Below the pieces are notes generated by a model. It had not been told where the DNA came from. It ran no database searches and worked only from the letters and a program-made list of their open reading frames with translations. This document shows, one piece after another, positions 22,762 to 32,793 of a DNA stretch of 64,000 bases. Location: positions 45,555 through 109,554 of the IMG/VR virus record IMGVR_UViG_3300020439_000003. One strand, given 5' to 3'. How positions within the stretch are numbered: the first letter of the stretch is position 1; the number at the start of each line of letters is the position of its first letter. A program made the position numbers and the translations under genes. Origin of the DNA: a virus.

Positions 22762-24011
22762 CTATTATGTTGATTAGTTGATAACAAATAGTAACTTCCG
22801 ATACTGTATGCACCACCGTCATTGAATCCGATGTTGCTAAGGTTTTTCAAGTTGTTTCTTGATCCACCGTACATATTTAGATAACCGCTGTCAGAGTAGT
22901 CACCGTTAGGTTCAGAGTGGGTGTTGTCTCTCAACCACCACTTTCCACCATCAGGTACACGCCACTCACCAACATTGTTACCACCATAGTCAGATGACCT
23001 CATAATACGAGAGGTGTAGTTACCTCCACCACCGTTCTTGAAGACAGCGCCACACCCAACAAAGAAGTTAGGCCAGTTACCTCCGTTGACGATTGTAGCA
23101 TAGTTAGCAGCAGCACGCCATGCATACTTGGAGCGACCATAGAACATATCAAGACCAAAGTCAACACCAGAGTGATACTGACCATTGTAATTCACACTAC
23201 GACCACCACCATTGATGGGATAGAAGTCATAACCACCACCATCCTCTGTGGTATCAACATACATTTGCAGTGCGTTGGGCATACTGTGTGACTGGATCCA
23301 GTATGTTCCATTGCTATTGCAGTGTCCATATTCTACACCAAACTTACCAGATTCAAGTGGAGAACTAGGTGAACTACCATTACCAAAGTTTAGTTCAGAT
23401 GCATTAACAATCTCTAACTTAGCATGGGAGATATAATATGCTTCGTCGCCTCTACTTTGGTTCAGTCCAGTATAGTGTTCAATACTAATACTATTAGAGG
23501 TATGTTGTCTCCAACCAGATGAAAACTTAATATACCCCATTGATGAGTCATTAGAACCGTTCCATGGTTCATAACTATAATCAACGTTGAAACGTGCTAA
23601 CAATACAGGAGAAGTTTCAGACTGGTTATGGTCACAGTTCATCTCTCTGAATCTGTTCTCATTCCAGATCTTACGCCAGTTAGCAATACGATTGCCATCA
23701 ATGTTGACGTATTGATACTCATTATCCCATGAGTCAACATGGTGAATAACACACGAATACTTAATGTATTGGTGTGATGGTAATCCACTCAGGTTGAGTG
23801 TATAGGATCTAGGAGATCCACCCCAACCGTGCCAATATCCTGTGCTAGAAAACTCAGGACGTGCGTACATACTGGAATACTCACTACGATTCCAGTTAGA
23901 GAGATAGTTACGACAGTCGTTTCCTTCGTCGTACCAAACTTCTCGTTGAGCAAAACCTCCGCCACCACCGCCGCCGATAGTAGCAATTTTAGCGAGTCCA
24001 ATACTAGGCAT
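22758..24011 (-). CDS. Tail-fibre-like protein with fibrinogen-like C-terminal region
   Basis: 417 residues. A Gly-rich N-terminus (IGGGGGGG) is followed by a beta-rich section with HHVDSWDNEYQYVNIDG and RFNVDYSYEPWNGSND. Residues about 225-275 read GTYWIQ, then ALQMYVDTTEDGGGYDFY, which matches the start of fibrinogen-related domains (YWI...YCDMxTDGGGW). The remaining part is rich in Trp, Gly and Asn. Such domains bind sugars in eukaryotes. I infer a receptor-binding fibre. Overlaps the oxygenase gene by four bases. Confidence 0.7.
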   Translation of the reverse strand: MPSIGLAKIATIGGGGGGGFAQREVWYDEGNDCRNYLSNWNRSEYSSMYARPEFSSTGYWHGWGGSPRSYTLNLSGLPSHQYIKYSCVIHHVDSWDNEYQYVNIDGNRIANWRKIWNENRFREMNCDHNQSETSPVLLARFNVDYSYEPWNGSNDSSMGYIKFSSGWRQHTSNSISIEHYTGLNQSRGDEAYYISHAKLEIVNASELNFGNGSSPSSPLESGKFGVEYGHCNSNGTYWIQSHSMPNALQMYVDTTEDGGGYDFYPINGGGRSVNYNGQYHSGVDFGLDMFYGRSKYAWRAAANYATIVNGGNWPNFFVGCGAVFKNGGGGNYTSRIMRSSDYGGNNVGEWRVPDGGKWWLRDNTHSEPNGDYSDSGYLNMYGGSRNNLKNLSNIGFNDGGAYSIGSYYLLSTNQHNR

Positions 24012-24013
24012 AA

Positions 24014-24880
24014 TTAGTCGTTATCTTCAAATCCTTGTGGGTTCAAGAACACTCTCCATGTAGCACCATCTAGGTAGAAGAAGAAGTTCAAGAGATCATA
24101 TCCATTACCAGGCGAGTATCCACCGTTTAATGTAGCAGTCTGACCGTTGATTTGTACACCATTGAGGTTACCAGACGTAGCAGTTGCTTGTCTAATTAGA
24201 ACCTGTGCAACATACATAAAACCAGCAATGTTAGGGACATTCTGGAAATTCAATGTAAAGTTGTTAGTATATGTAGTGGGATTTTGAGTTTCAAAGATTT
24301 GTGCCTGTGAATGATCCAAAGCAACTGTACTTGACAGTGCGAAAGAAATCATTCTTTCCTTGGTTTGACCAAACTCAAAGGTCGAACCAGCAACCATTCT
24401 CAGATGGTTGTTAACAGCAGCGTAGTTGAAATATCTATATGCTGAGAGATCTTCGTCAACACCAATCAGTGTCCACGTTGCATTATTCTCAATAGTAACA
24501 GTACGACCGTTAGCAATAGTAATAGGAGCAGCAGAGAAACCGTTGCTAAACTCTATACCATTGTTAGCACTTGGACCAATAGTTAAGTTTTCATTGATAG
24601 TAGTACCGTTAGTTCTGATAATAGAATCCTCACCAACAGATGGTCCACCACCACCAACATCGTCCCAACCAGGAGAACCAGGACCGTTGACATCAGGGAG
24701 ATAACCCTGAATCATTTTCTCAGTTTCGTTATATACAATCGTACCGAGAGCAACAGTGCCTAGTGCATTGATTTCAGTCTGGTTGAGATTAGGCAAGTTG
24801 ATCTGCTCTGTGACAGTCAGGGCGGTGATGATCGCCCTTGTCGCATCGCTAATCTGATTACCTATAATTTTTGTGGACAT
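24014..24880 (-). CDS. Tail-fibre-like structural protein
   Basis: 288 residues. Starts with a helical-turn segment (DATRAIITALTVTEQINLPNL). IVYNETEKMIQGYLPDVNG matches a motif common in phage fibre tips and trimeric adhesins (a Tyr/Asn-based strand). The C-terminal part is beta. It precedes the fibrinogen-like protein in transcription order. Exact role unknown. Confidence 0.7.
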   Translation of the reverse strand: MSTKIIGNQISDATRAIITALTVTEQINLPNLNQTEINALGTVALGTIVYNETEKMIQGYLPDVNGPGSPGWDDVGGGGPSVGEDSIIRTNGTTINENLTIGPSANNGIEFSNGFSAAPITIANGRTVTIENNATWTLIGVDEDLSAYRYFNYAAVNNHLRMVAGSTFEFGQTKERMISFALSSTVALDHSQAQIFETQNPTTYTNNFTLNFQNVPNIAGFMYVAQVLIRQATATSGNLNGVQINGQTATLNGGYSPGNGYDLLNFFFYLDGATWRVFLNPQGFEDND

Positions 24881-24900
24881 TAGATTCTCTTGCTAATTGT

Positions 24901-27900
24901 TTAGATAACAAGTTCACGAATTTGAATCACGTCACCTGTGGCAGGAATAGTCGCGCCACCAATAGAGAAGTCAACAGCATTACCAGTTACGGTGTAGTCA
25001 ACACCAGGGACTTGACATACACCATTCAAGAATACAAGTACAGAGTATGCAGTATGACCAGGAGAGATTGCAAAGGTAACAGTAGAACCGTTGCCATTGT
25101 AAGTGATACCATTGTTACCACTACTTAAACCTGTCGCTAATCTATATTTATCTGCACAACCATACTTTCCTGATACGTCAATGTCACCATTAAAGTAGGT
25201 GTTACCACTAACCTTCAATCGGTTAGAGGCATCAGGTGCCATACCAATACCATAATTAGTGACACCAGAATAGCGTTGGGATGTAATCGGAGCAGTATCA
25301 CTCAGACCCATCTTATACCATGTACCAGCATCATATACCCAACCAAGTGATTGACCAGGGGTCCAATCAATGTTATAGCAGATGTCTCCACTGTTAAATG
25401 CAAGACCAGCATCAAGATCAGGGAGTCCAGCAACTTCTTCTGCGAGGAAAGTCTGTTTCAGAACAGTACCATCATCGTTAGAATAAGTAAACTTCAACGA
25501 CTGGATCTCATCCTGTGATGTCAGTTTCTTCTGCATGGTCACAGGACCAGAGAATACTGACTCCAACTGGTTAGATGCACCACCAATCACGGTGAGTTTA
25601 TCAGTCAGCACCAACTCAGAGAACGTCTCAATAGTTGTACCTTCCTCACCCAACACATTCAACTGTGCAATATCTTCGTTAGTGATCTGACCCGTAACAG
25701 GGTTAATCACCTGGTTACCCACGAAGAGTTCACCATCACTGTTCACACCAGAGTAGTATGCAACACCTGCTGCTTCTTTGAGTGACTGTGATAGTCTAAC
25801 CTGTTCAGGTTTGAGCACTTCCACCTGGGTAGATGGGAATGCAGTTGAATAGTTACCAGGACCGAAACCAAGATACTCAAACGTGTGACCAGATGCTCTA
25901 AGAATAGAGTATCTTCTCAGTTCGATTGAGAGAGGAGCAACAGAGTTATCAGGGTTAAGTTGGAGAGGAATCTTTCTCTCTTCCTCATCACCCAGACGTG
26001 CAGTCACAACAATACCAGTCAATGTGTTCGTGGTAGTAGTGTAACCTAGGTTGTTCTCAGTTTCTTGTAGGAAGAACTGTGCTGTCTCCTTAGTAATAGA
26101 CAACTGAGTGTCTTCATTGGGAGTAGGAGTTGCACCATCAGTAGTTCTAACCAGACCCAGAGTCTCGTTATCTGCCACAGATACAGATGCAGCGGGGTCA
26201 GCAACAGGATTGTCTCTGTCAAATGCAGGGTAGATGTCTACTGTCTGCTGTGAGAATTCAAAGTCATTGAAGTTCTGTGCAGCAGGAGATACAGATGCAG
26301 AAAGCATCGTGAGATAGTAGATACCATCAGCAACACCACGCTCAAATGTTTGGAACGTCTCTACATCATAGATGTAGTATGTCTTACTATATGATGGTGA
26401 GTTAGTTTCAGACGATCTTGGTTGCATAACGAAACCAGTGATCGGAGGACGAGGAACAGGGAATGCATCCTTGTCCAATACATATCTGAAACGATAGGTT
26501 CTGTCATTCAAGTCACGAGCATCAGGGATACGACGGATGAACGTAGTAGGTGTAAATCCGAGGTTCTGATACAGCGAGTTCGCTTGAAGTGTGGTGTAGA
26601 TAGTGTTAGCAGCACTGTCTACTTGCAGATACCACTGACTACGATTACTATCCCATTTCAGTGGGTTGTCATCATCACCTGCTCTTGTACCAGTAACGGT
26701 AGGACCAGAGGGTGAAATGTTTGCGTAGTGAGTAGTTGGGTCGGACGCGCCAGACGCGACGAGTGAAACGTAGATCTTATCAGGAGTATTGACATCATCG
26801 CGTCTTGCGCCAATAGTATAACCCTGGATCTTACTGGGCGGTCTACCTGCTTCGGAAGTATATCCATACAGATAGAGTCTAGAAGCATCTGCTTCTGCCT
26901 TTGTAGTTGTAATATCAATAGTCACCCAGTTAATGGAGATCTCTTCTACATCTGATAGAGACTTGGGTGGGATGATGTGAGTAATTTGCCCTGCTTTGTC
27001 CTTGGTAAATGACGCAGCTTTGAACCCTTTGGATCGTAGGGATGTGTTACCGAAGTTTGAGTTAGAGTTCGTGATAGAGAGGTCACCACCACTGTCGGAG
27101 AAGAAGTGGTCACCGAATCCCACGGCGAACACTGACACAACCTGGATAAAAGAGTCATTGGATGCTTTAATATGAACGTGTCGCCATCCACGTCTATACT
27201 CTGCTAGACCGTTGATGTGAGCACCTGAACCTGCCGCTTGTGGTTCATATTGTCCAGTCGATTGGTTATATACAACGAATGCACGGTCATCCTTTTGTAG
27301 GGAGATACCCGTGAACTGTGCAACCACCATCGATTTGAAACCAGTTGCCTGGGAACCATCGGCGTGCATACCATTGATACCCCATACAGAACGTAGGGAG
27401 CAGTTGAACACATATGGTGAGGCAGAGTCAACGGTATCAATCTCAACCTTCACGAGGATGTTTGAACCAATAGCATTACCGCTAGGTTCAGATGACATTT
27501 GATAGGTGAATTGGTTACCCTGTGCTGAGGTTACCAAGAACGATCCATTATAGAGTAGTTGATCCTGCTCAGTAGGACCAGTAACGCCAGATATATTAAC
27601 AGCGACACCCACGGAGAATCCGTGATTCTTCGGGTTGCCAAGTTCATCCACCGTAAATGCCGTGGCAGTTTGTCCATTACGGATAATCTGAGATACAGCA
27701 AATTCGTCAGAAATAGGACCAACGATCCTGTTTTCTTCGATTCTTGCCTGCAACTGGTCTTGTGCAACAACGCCAGAAGAGTCAGGAATAGTAGCGTATG
27801 CTTTCGAGATCTTCTGATAGTAGAGACTCAGATCTTCGGGGTTAGCATACTCAAAGCAAGTAATCTTGTGGTGAGAGAAGTTAGGTGCAATAGTAGCGAT

Positions 27901-28479
27901 GTCATCACCACGATAATATACACCGTTGTTGTCCCCATCAAAGAAGGACATCTGCCAGAAATAGCAACCACCAGTCAGTCTAAAAATCGCAGAAGGACCA
28001 GGCTCATTGACAGCAGTAATACCGAGACTACCCTGTACTGTGGGATAAGGGACGTATTTTGGAATGATTTTGGTTCTACGAAGGTCCGAACCAACAACAG
28101 AGACACCACGAGGGCAAATAATACCACCGCGAGTTGAATTAAATTTATAAAGAACATTACTACTACTCGTTAGATCGAAGTTAGTATTAGCGTCAAACGG
28201 TTGGACATCATTATAGTCCGCAACCCCTGGTCTGTTATCGAGAACATACTCAGAGGGATACAGATAGATTGAAAATGCGTCGAATTCGTCATTACTCAGA
28301 CCAACACGATAGGAGAATCGTGCCACTTCAAGGAATGCTCTCTGCAACGTCTTAAATGGACGCAACGCAGAGTTACCCCTATTGTCATATGCATCCGATG
28401 CATCAAAGTCGTCAGGGTTGACGTAGATAATACGTCCTGTCCTCGACGTAATGATATTTTTAAGACGAGTAAGTGCCAT
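24901..28479 (-). CDS. Large virion structural protein with beta-helix-like repeats
   Basis: 1192 residues. Begins IITSRTGRIIYVNPDDFDASDAYDN, followed by ALRPFKTLQRAFLEVARFS, the pattern of right-handed beta-helix (pectate-lyase-like) phage proteins. Later sections contain repeated strand-turn sequences and a C-terminal GDIDVSGKYG..YRLATGL plus a final beta domain. Conserved, usually as a tail-fibre or baseplate-proximal protein, in cyanomyoviruses. A late-promoter variant and an AGAGGA ribosome-binding site precede the start. Confidence 0.82.
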   Translation of the reverse strand: MALTRLKNIITSRTGRIIYVNPDDFDASDAYDNRGNSALRPFKTLQRAFLEVARFSYRVGLSNDEFDAFSIYLYPSEYVLDNRPGVADYNDVQPFDANTNFDLTSSSNVLYKFNSTRGGIICPRGVSVVGSDLRRTKIIPKYVPYPTVQGSLGITAVNEPGPSAIFRLTGGCYFWQMSFFDGDNNGVYYRGDDIATIAPNFSHHKITCFEYANPEDLSLYYQKISKAYATIPDSSGVVAQDQLQARIEENRIVGPISDEFAVSQIIRNGQTATAFTVDELGNPKNHGFSVGVAVNISGVTGPTEQDQLLYNGSFLVTSAQGNQFTYQMSSEPSGNAIGSNILVKVEIDTVDSASPYVFNCSLRSVWGINGMHADGSQATGFKSMVVAQFTGISLQKDDRAFVVYNQSTGQYEPQAAGSGAHINGLAEYRRGWRHVHIKASNDSFIQVVSVFAVGFGDHFFSDSGGDLSITNSNSNFGNTSLRSKGFKAASFTKDKAGQITHIIPPKSLSDVEEISINWVTIDITTTKAEADASRLYLYGYTSEAGRPPSKIQGYTIGARRDDVNTPDKIYVSLVASGASDPTTHYANISPSGPTVTGTRAGDDDNPLKWDSNRSQWYLQVDSAANTIYTTLQANSLYQNLGFTPTTFIRRIPDARDLNDRTYRFRYVLDKDAFPVPRPPITGFVMQPRSSETNSPSYSKTYYIYDVETFQTFERGVADGIYYLTMLSASVSPAAQNFNDFEFSQQTVDIYPAFDRDNPVADPAASVSVADNETLGLVRTTDGATPTPNEDTQLSITKETAQFFLQETENNLGYTTTTNTLTGIVVTARLGDEEERKIPLQLNPDNSVAPLSIELRRYSILRASGHTFEYLGFGPGNYSTAFPSTQVEVLKPEQVRLSQSLKEAAGVAYYSGVNSDGELFVGNQVINPVTGQITNEDIAQLNVLGEEGTTIETFSELVLTDKLTVIGGASNQLESVFSGPVTMQKKLTSQDEIQSLKFTYSNDDGTVLKQTFLAEEVAGLPDLDAGLAFNSGDICYNIDWTPGQSLGWVYDAGTWYKMGLSDTAPITSQRYSGVTNYGIGMAPDASNRLKVSGNTYFNGDIDVSGKYGCADKYRLATGLSSGNNGITYNGNGSTVTFAISPGHTAYSVLVFLNGVCQVPGVDYTVTGNAVDFSIGGATIPATGDVIQIRELVI

Positions 28480-28503
28480 TTACTTGGGTTCCTCTTACCT
28501 ATG

Positions 28504-28511
28504 TATTTATT
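28504..28511 (-). promoter_or_regulatory. Late-promoter-like AATAAATA
   Basis: Minus-strand AATAAATA, 25 bases before the ATG at 28479, overlapping the stop region of the gene at 28510-30720. One base from the T4 consensus. Confidence 0.6.
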
Positions 28512-30720
28512 ATGGTGTCGCGCCGCCACCGCCAGAATCAGCGGCTTTGGTGTTAACGACCACCGCGAAATCATCAGAAACTGATTCAAATCCAGTGACG
28601 TTGTATGCAATATCACCAGCAGAAGAATATACCAAGATGTTCTGACCAGGACCAACCACAATGCCAGTAGTTCTGTCTACTGAATTTGCAGCGATTGCCT
28701 TGTCATAAGCAATATAATCTTCGGCGTTAGTATATGTTTCAGCAGTTGCACCTGCCTTATCACCTGTACCAATACCATTGATGTCAAAAGTGAGGTTAGC
28801 AGCGCCACCACCACCAAGGACAGCATCAGTTGCAGTTAGAGTTTCACCATCAACATAATCTTTACCACCATTGACCAGAGTTACAGTAGCAGCACCAGAT
28901 CCATCTACTACAATAGAAACAGTACAACCAGATCCAGTGCCACCAGTAGGAGATACACTGTAAGTACCAGCAGAGCGAGATGCATCGGCAGCGCCAACAC
29001 TATCAAAAGCAAGAATCTTACCAGCAACTACCTCCGCCATGTAACGATTCTCGTTAGCACGAGTCGGAGTGTCATAGAAAGTATCACCAACTGCGAAAGC
29101 AGGAGATCCAATATCCAGAGAGATCTTCAACACGTTGCGTGCAGGATCCCAGTCATGGACATATCCATACTTACCAGGTGTTACACCATTGTTTTGAACA
29201 GTGTAAGTAACACCACCAAGGTCAAAAGTATCAGCAGCAGCGAAAGTCTCACCTGCTACCTTATAGATATAAATTTCTTCGTACTCAGGATTGTTGGCAA
29301 TACTAATAGCATGACCAAACTGAGCATTACCATCCTCAGTGTTAGCAACTGCGGGTTCAGCGTAGGTGTTAAGTGACAGAGGAGTTGCCTCATCAATCAC
29401 AATTTCCAAATAACCATTAGATCCAGCAGTACCTACCTTGGTAACACCAGTAGTATATTCAACACCAGTCAGCGTTTGGGTTCCATCGACTTCTTCCGAA
29501 AGGCGAAGTGGATGACCAGTATTACTACTATCAGATTGAATATAACGGTAAGTCCGTTCGTTATCAAATCCAGCGGCAAGCGGAAACTCATAAGTTCCTG
29601 TGCTAGATCCCTCAGCAATGATAAATTTATCACGGTTTTCAACAGGGGTAGAACCCTGTGAGAAGTTTGCAGGTACAGTAGCATTAGAAGTACCACCTGT
29701 CAAGGTCTCACCCTCAGTCAGGAAGTTCAAATAATAGTCACCAGCATCAGTCAACTGAGTAACAGCAGAACCATCGGTGTGGTCAACAGCAGAAGTACCA
29801 TACACACCACGGATCACACCCAGATCGTTACCAGCAACAGACTCAACTTGAAGGAGTTCGTTGCCAATTCTGATGAAAGATCCTTCAAGGAATCCAGTTG
29901 CATCAGTCAGAGTCAAGGTAGCATCAGCAGCAGCGTACGTTGCACCTTCGTTAATGGTAGATGCAGTAGCAGAGTCGATGAAAGACTTAACATACTCACC
30001 AGCAGGAATAGCAGATGCCGTCGTACCATACACACCACGAGTAACAGTCAGTGTGTTGTTAGTAGTGTTAATACCACCAACGTTGATAGAAAGAATCTCA
30101 GTACCAGTATCAGTCGGAGCGTCACTTCTCATCAAGAGAGTATTCTCAGCAAGACCAGTGTTACGAGATACCTTAACACTTGTAGCACCAGATGCTACGT
30201 CTGCCATGGCAAAAGTCAGACCACCCGTGGTGTTATCAAACGCACGAACAGTAGCAGTCAGACCAGAAGTACCGCCAGTAATAGTCTCACCTGCCACCAA
30301 CAAACCAATAAGGTTATCTACGTTGGTCTCAGTCGTGAGAAGTTTCTCAACTTTAACGTATCTCATCACGGTAGCAGTGTCCTTGAATACGTCAAGGAGT
30401 TTTGCAGTTGCACCGCTAGTCGATACAATATCAGCACCAGGAGTTGCATCAGCAAATGCAATACCAGGAGTGACTTTCAACTTGTAAGTTGAAATTGGAT
30501 TACCTTTTGTGAATTCTAAGTTATTCGTGGTTGCACCTTCATCACCATTCATGGTGAGAATTTGGTCGTAATCACGAATTGCAGCACGGTAGGTAACTCC
30601 GCTACCACTAGCATTGGTGGCAGTCAGGACCGTGGATGCAGTGTTATCGATGTTGCATCGATACAGTGATGTATTTGTAGTTGCCGCTGGTTTTGCAGCG
30701 GCGAGTCTTCCTGCTGTCAT
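28510..30720 (-). CDS. Large virion structural protein
   Basis: 736 residues with strong Thr/Ala/Gly/Asp bias and no hydrophobic segment. Repeated LLVAGETITGGTSGLTATV and FLTEGETLTGGTSNATV units and VTRGVYGTTA / VIRGVYGTSA pairs indicate internal repeats of an immunoglobulin-like or beta-roll type. I recall long proteins of this style as virion components of cyanomyoviruses. Lies between two other tail genes with tight spacing. Function unknown. Confidence 0.75.
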   Translation of the reverse strand: MTAGRLAAAKPAATTNTSLYRCNIDNTASTVLTATNASGSGVTYRAAIRDYDQILTMNGDEGATTNNLEFTKGNPISTYKLKVTPGIAFADATPGADIVSTSGATAKLLDVFKDTATVMRYVKVEKLLTTETNVDNLIGLLVAGETITGGTSGLTATVRAFDNTTGGLTFAMADVASGATSVKVSRNTGLAENTLLMRSDAPTDTGTEILSINVGGINTTNNTLTVTRGVYGTTASAIPAGEYVKSFIDSATASTINEGATYAAADATLTLTDATGFLEGSFIRIGNELLQVESVAGNDLGVIRGVYGTSAVDHTDGSAVTQLTDAGDYYLNFLTEGETLTGGTSNATVPANFSQGSTPVENRDKFIIAEGSSTGTYEFPLAAGFDNERTYRYIQSDSSNTGHPLRLSEEVDGTQTLTGVEYTTGVTKVGTAGSNGYLEIVIDEATPLSLNTYAEPAVANTEDGNAQFGHAISIANNPEYEEIYIYKVAGETFAAADTFDLGGVTYTVQNNGVTPGKYGYVHDWDPARNVLKISLDIGSPAFAVGDTFYDTPTRANENRYMAEVVAGKILAFDSVGAADASRSAGTYSVSPTGGTGSGCTVSIVVDGSGAATVTLVNGGKDYVDGETLTATDAVLGGGGAANLTFDINGIGTGDKAGATAETYTNAEDYIAYDKAIAANSVDRTTGIVVGPGQNILVYSSAGDIAYNVTGFESVSDDFAVVVNTKAADSGGGGATP

Positions 30721-30727
30721 TTGTTAA

Positions 30728-32062
30728 TTACCATCCTGCCTGGAAAAATGTTTGGAGTCGGAGTCTACCCCCGAAGGTTGGTGCCGCGAGAGGACCACCG
30801 AAACTAACACCCACCGCGTCGATGTTGTTAGTGGAGAGAAGCGTTGCGTCGCCATCAGGGAACTGAATTTGTACAGAACCAGTGATGTTCGTGGTGTCAA
30901 TGTTGATAATACCGTTGACATTATCAGGGTTATTGATCGCCACATACTCCAACGTCTTATAAGCAAGCGTTTGAGTTGCTCGCTCTGCAACCAAGACATT
31001 TGGATCCGTACCATTATTTAGAGGGGCAGTAACACTGCCGCCTGGGAAACTGAATACGAGGTTATTGTTAGTTGGGATGTTCTCCATCTCCAACGTAACC
31101 TTCTTACTATTATCGTCTGTATCCTGGAAGATAGCACCTTCGTAGGTTTTGTTCGTCAGGATTTGTGTAGACGCTTCACCAACAACTTTGACGTTCAAGT
31201 CAGGGAACGTAACAGTTCTATCCTGAGTCAGTTCTGATTGGTCGAAGATAACATAACGAGTTGGATCGTTCTCATCATTAGAAGGAGTATTAGAGAACGT
31301 GGGGTTAACCATGTTCTTATTATATACATCCTGCTCAGTAACGTCATCCAAGATAGTAGACTGAGTAATGGCGGCACCGAAATCGGGCAGTCTGTATGTA
31401 TGCAGACCAGGTGCATCCCATGCGTCAGTCTCAAACTTTGCGATCTTTGCAGCGTTAGTAGAACCAGTAATACTCAGATCACTATCCTTAATAATGATCG
31501 TCTTATTAGTGATAGTCTGGTTCGTATCAGTAGCAAGAAAGGTGGTCGTAGTGTTCGCACCCAAGTTAGGGAAGTCGAAACGCTTCGTGCCACCTGCTGT
31601 TGATACAGTACCAACGTTGAAAAATACTCTCTTGCCAGGGTTCTGATCGTCCTCAAAGAACAGCGTGTTGTCGGTAAAGATTGTAGTACCGTCAACCGTA
31701 AAGTAACCACTACCCTGCGGAGTGATCTCTACGTTAGCATTTGCCGATGCAGTATCAATAGCACGGATTTCCAGAGTGGAGGATCCATCCGAGTTTGCAT
31801 TCCGACTATTATATAATGCTGCCGTACCAAATGTGATACCAATTTCATTTACATTGGATTGGTACAAACCAGTGTCACGGTCCAAATTGAAAGCCATACC
31901 TGGGGCGGTCTGACTTCCTGCCGATACTGATCGAAAGAGTTGATTAACTCTTGCCTTCCTGTTGGGGATGAGTGGGTCAGAAATGACAATAGGAAGAACT
32001 GCTTCTCCCGTTACCAGGTCGTCGCCAACAGTTTGAAGTTGTGATATTCTTTTAGTTCCCAC
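30728..32062 (-). CDS. Virion structural protein
   Basis: 444 residues starting at GTG 32062. Starts MGTKRISQLQ, then a DLVTGEAVLPIV strand. There are several TNKTI / LTNKTY / LAYKTL repeats (about residues 188, 300 and 370), each near a FPD or FPGG strand. This fits a repeated fibre-like fold. A perfect late promoter lies 31 bases upstream. Probably a fibre or neck/baseplate part. Confidence 0.75.
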   Translation of the reverse strand: MGTKRISQLQTVGDDLVTGEAVLPIVISDPLIPNRKARVNQLFRSVSAGSQTAPGMAFNLDRDTGLYQSNVNEIGITFGTAALYNSRNANSDGSSTLEIRAIDTASANANVEITPQGSGYFTVDGTTIFTDNTLFFEDDQNPGKRVFFNVGTVSTAGGTKRFDFPNLGANTTTTFLATDTNQTITNKTIIIKDSDLSITGSTNAAKIAKFETDAWDAPGLHTYRLPDFGAAITQSTILDDVTEQDVYNKNMVNPTFSNTPSNDENDPTRYVIFDQSELTQDRTVTFPDLNVKVVGEASTQILTNKTYEGAIFQDTDDNSKKVTLEMENIPTNNNLVFSFPGGSVTAPLNNGTDPNVLVAERATQTLAYKTLEYVAINNPDNVNGIINIDTTNITGSVQIQFPDGDATLLSTNNIDAVGVSFGGPLAAPTFGGRLRLQTFFQAGW

Positions 32063-32092
32063 TACACTCTCACGGGCGCTGTTGTTCCAAGT

Positions 32093-32100
32093 TATTTATA
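32093..32100 (-). promoter_or_regulatory. T4-type late promoter TATAAATA
   Basis: Perfect minus-strand octamer 31 bases upstream of GTG 32062, overlapping the stop of the small gene at 32096. It marks the start of the fibre/virion block downstream. Confidence 0.75.
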
Positions 32101-32335
32101 ACGTTACAGACCTGTGTCCCATGAGAAGAGTCAATAGCGAGTTTGCTTTCTCTCGCATTTTGTCGTGATAGTCACGGGCACTAATGACCTCTGCGATGAT
32201 CTCTTCGTAGCACTGCCGAGGATCAAAATCATCAAAACACATGTAATCGTTAATAGCGTCACTTAGACGTTCCCTCCTTTGTTGTTCGTAAGTTTTATCG
32301 GGTCCGAGATTAGGGCGTCCCTCAGTCGGGGACAT
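32096..32335 (-). CDS. Small helical protein, unknown
   Basis: 79 residues from ATG 32335 (a TTG at 32350 would add five). Basic N-terminus (KTYEQQRRERLSDAINDY) and helical C-terminus (YHDKMREKANSLLTLL). Overlaps the previous gene by 14 bases. No family known. Confidence 0.6.
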   Translation of the reverse strand: MSPTEGRPNLGPDKTYEQQRRERLSDAINDYMCFDDFDPRQCYEEIIAEVISARDYHDKMREKANSLLTLLMGHRSVTL

Positions 32336-32588
32336 CTTGGAAGTTGTCAATGTATTCCTCCATATTAAAGACGATGGGATGGCACTCTTCCATAATTAAG
32401 TAAGATGACCATCGATAAAGATCTTCCATTGTGATCTTTGGATTGTTCTCTGCCTGTATGATGACCTGTGGGTCATTGGGATCAAATCCCTCGTCCTCAA
32501 ATGTGAACGGTAACCCAGAGATCAAAAACATCTTAACTATGCCACATGTATCAAGATAACAATACTGCTCAGTTACGTTGAACTTCAT
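32322..32588 (-). CDS. Small acidic protein, unknown
   Basis: 88 residues. Sequence CGIVKMFLISGLPFTFEDEG then EDLYRWSSYLIMEE, an acidic alpha/beta protein. Overlaps both neighbours by 14 to 20 bases. Function unknown. Confidence 0.55.
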   Translation of the reverse strand: MKFNVTEQYCYLDTCGIVKMFLISGLPFTFEDEGFDPNDPQVIIQAENNPKITMEDLYRWSSYLIMEECHPIVFNMEEYIDNFQDVPD

Positions 32589-32793
32589 GCGCTTCCTCTT
32601 GCATCATCGATGCGATCTTGCCTTCTAAGATAAGACAGACCTCTTTAACGGTCTGTGCCTTAATACTATGTAGGTGTGTTGCGTCTTCATAACCTAATAC
32701 AGTACCATGCCAGTGCTGGTCGATGTCAGAGAACCACAGTTTAATATCAACTGTTAAGTTCTTCTTGCATGGCGCTGAGTTCTTCATTGACAT
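32569..32793 (-). CDS. Small protein, unknown
   Basis: 74 residues from ATG 32793 (ATG 32787 also possible); this start overlaps the Phd-like gene by 47 bases. Motif VDIKLWFSDIDQHWHGTV then SIKAQTVKEVCLILEGKIA suggests a small alpha-beta protein. No family recognised. Confidence 0.55.
   Translation of the reverse strand: MSMKNSAPCKKNLTVDIKLWFSDIDQHWHGTVLGYEDATHLHSIKAQTVKEVCLILEGKIASMMQEEAHEVQRN

Noticed and set aside
27559-28137. Plus-strand open frame of 192 residues
   Set aside because: Antisense to the 1192-residue virion protein and without a start context or plausible fold.
29779-30492. Plus-strand open frames of 208 and 237 residues opposite the 736-residue protein
   Set aside because: They lie fully antisense to a well supported structural gene, show Ser/Thr/Val composition expected of a shadow of its repeats, and have no promoter or homologue pattern.
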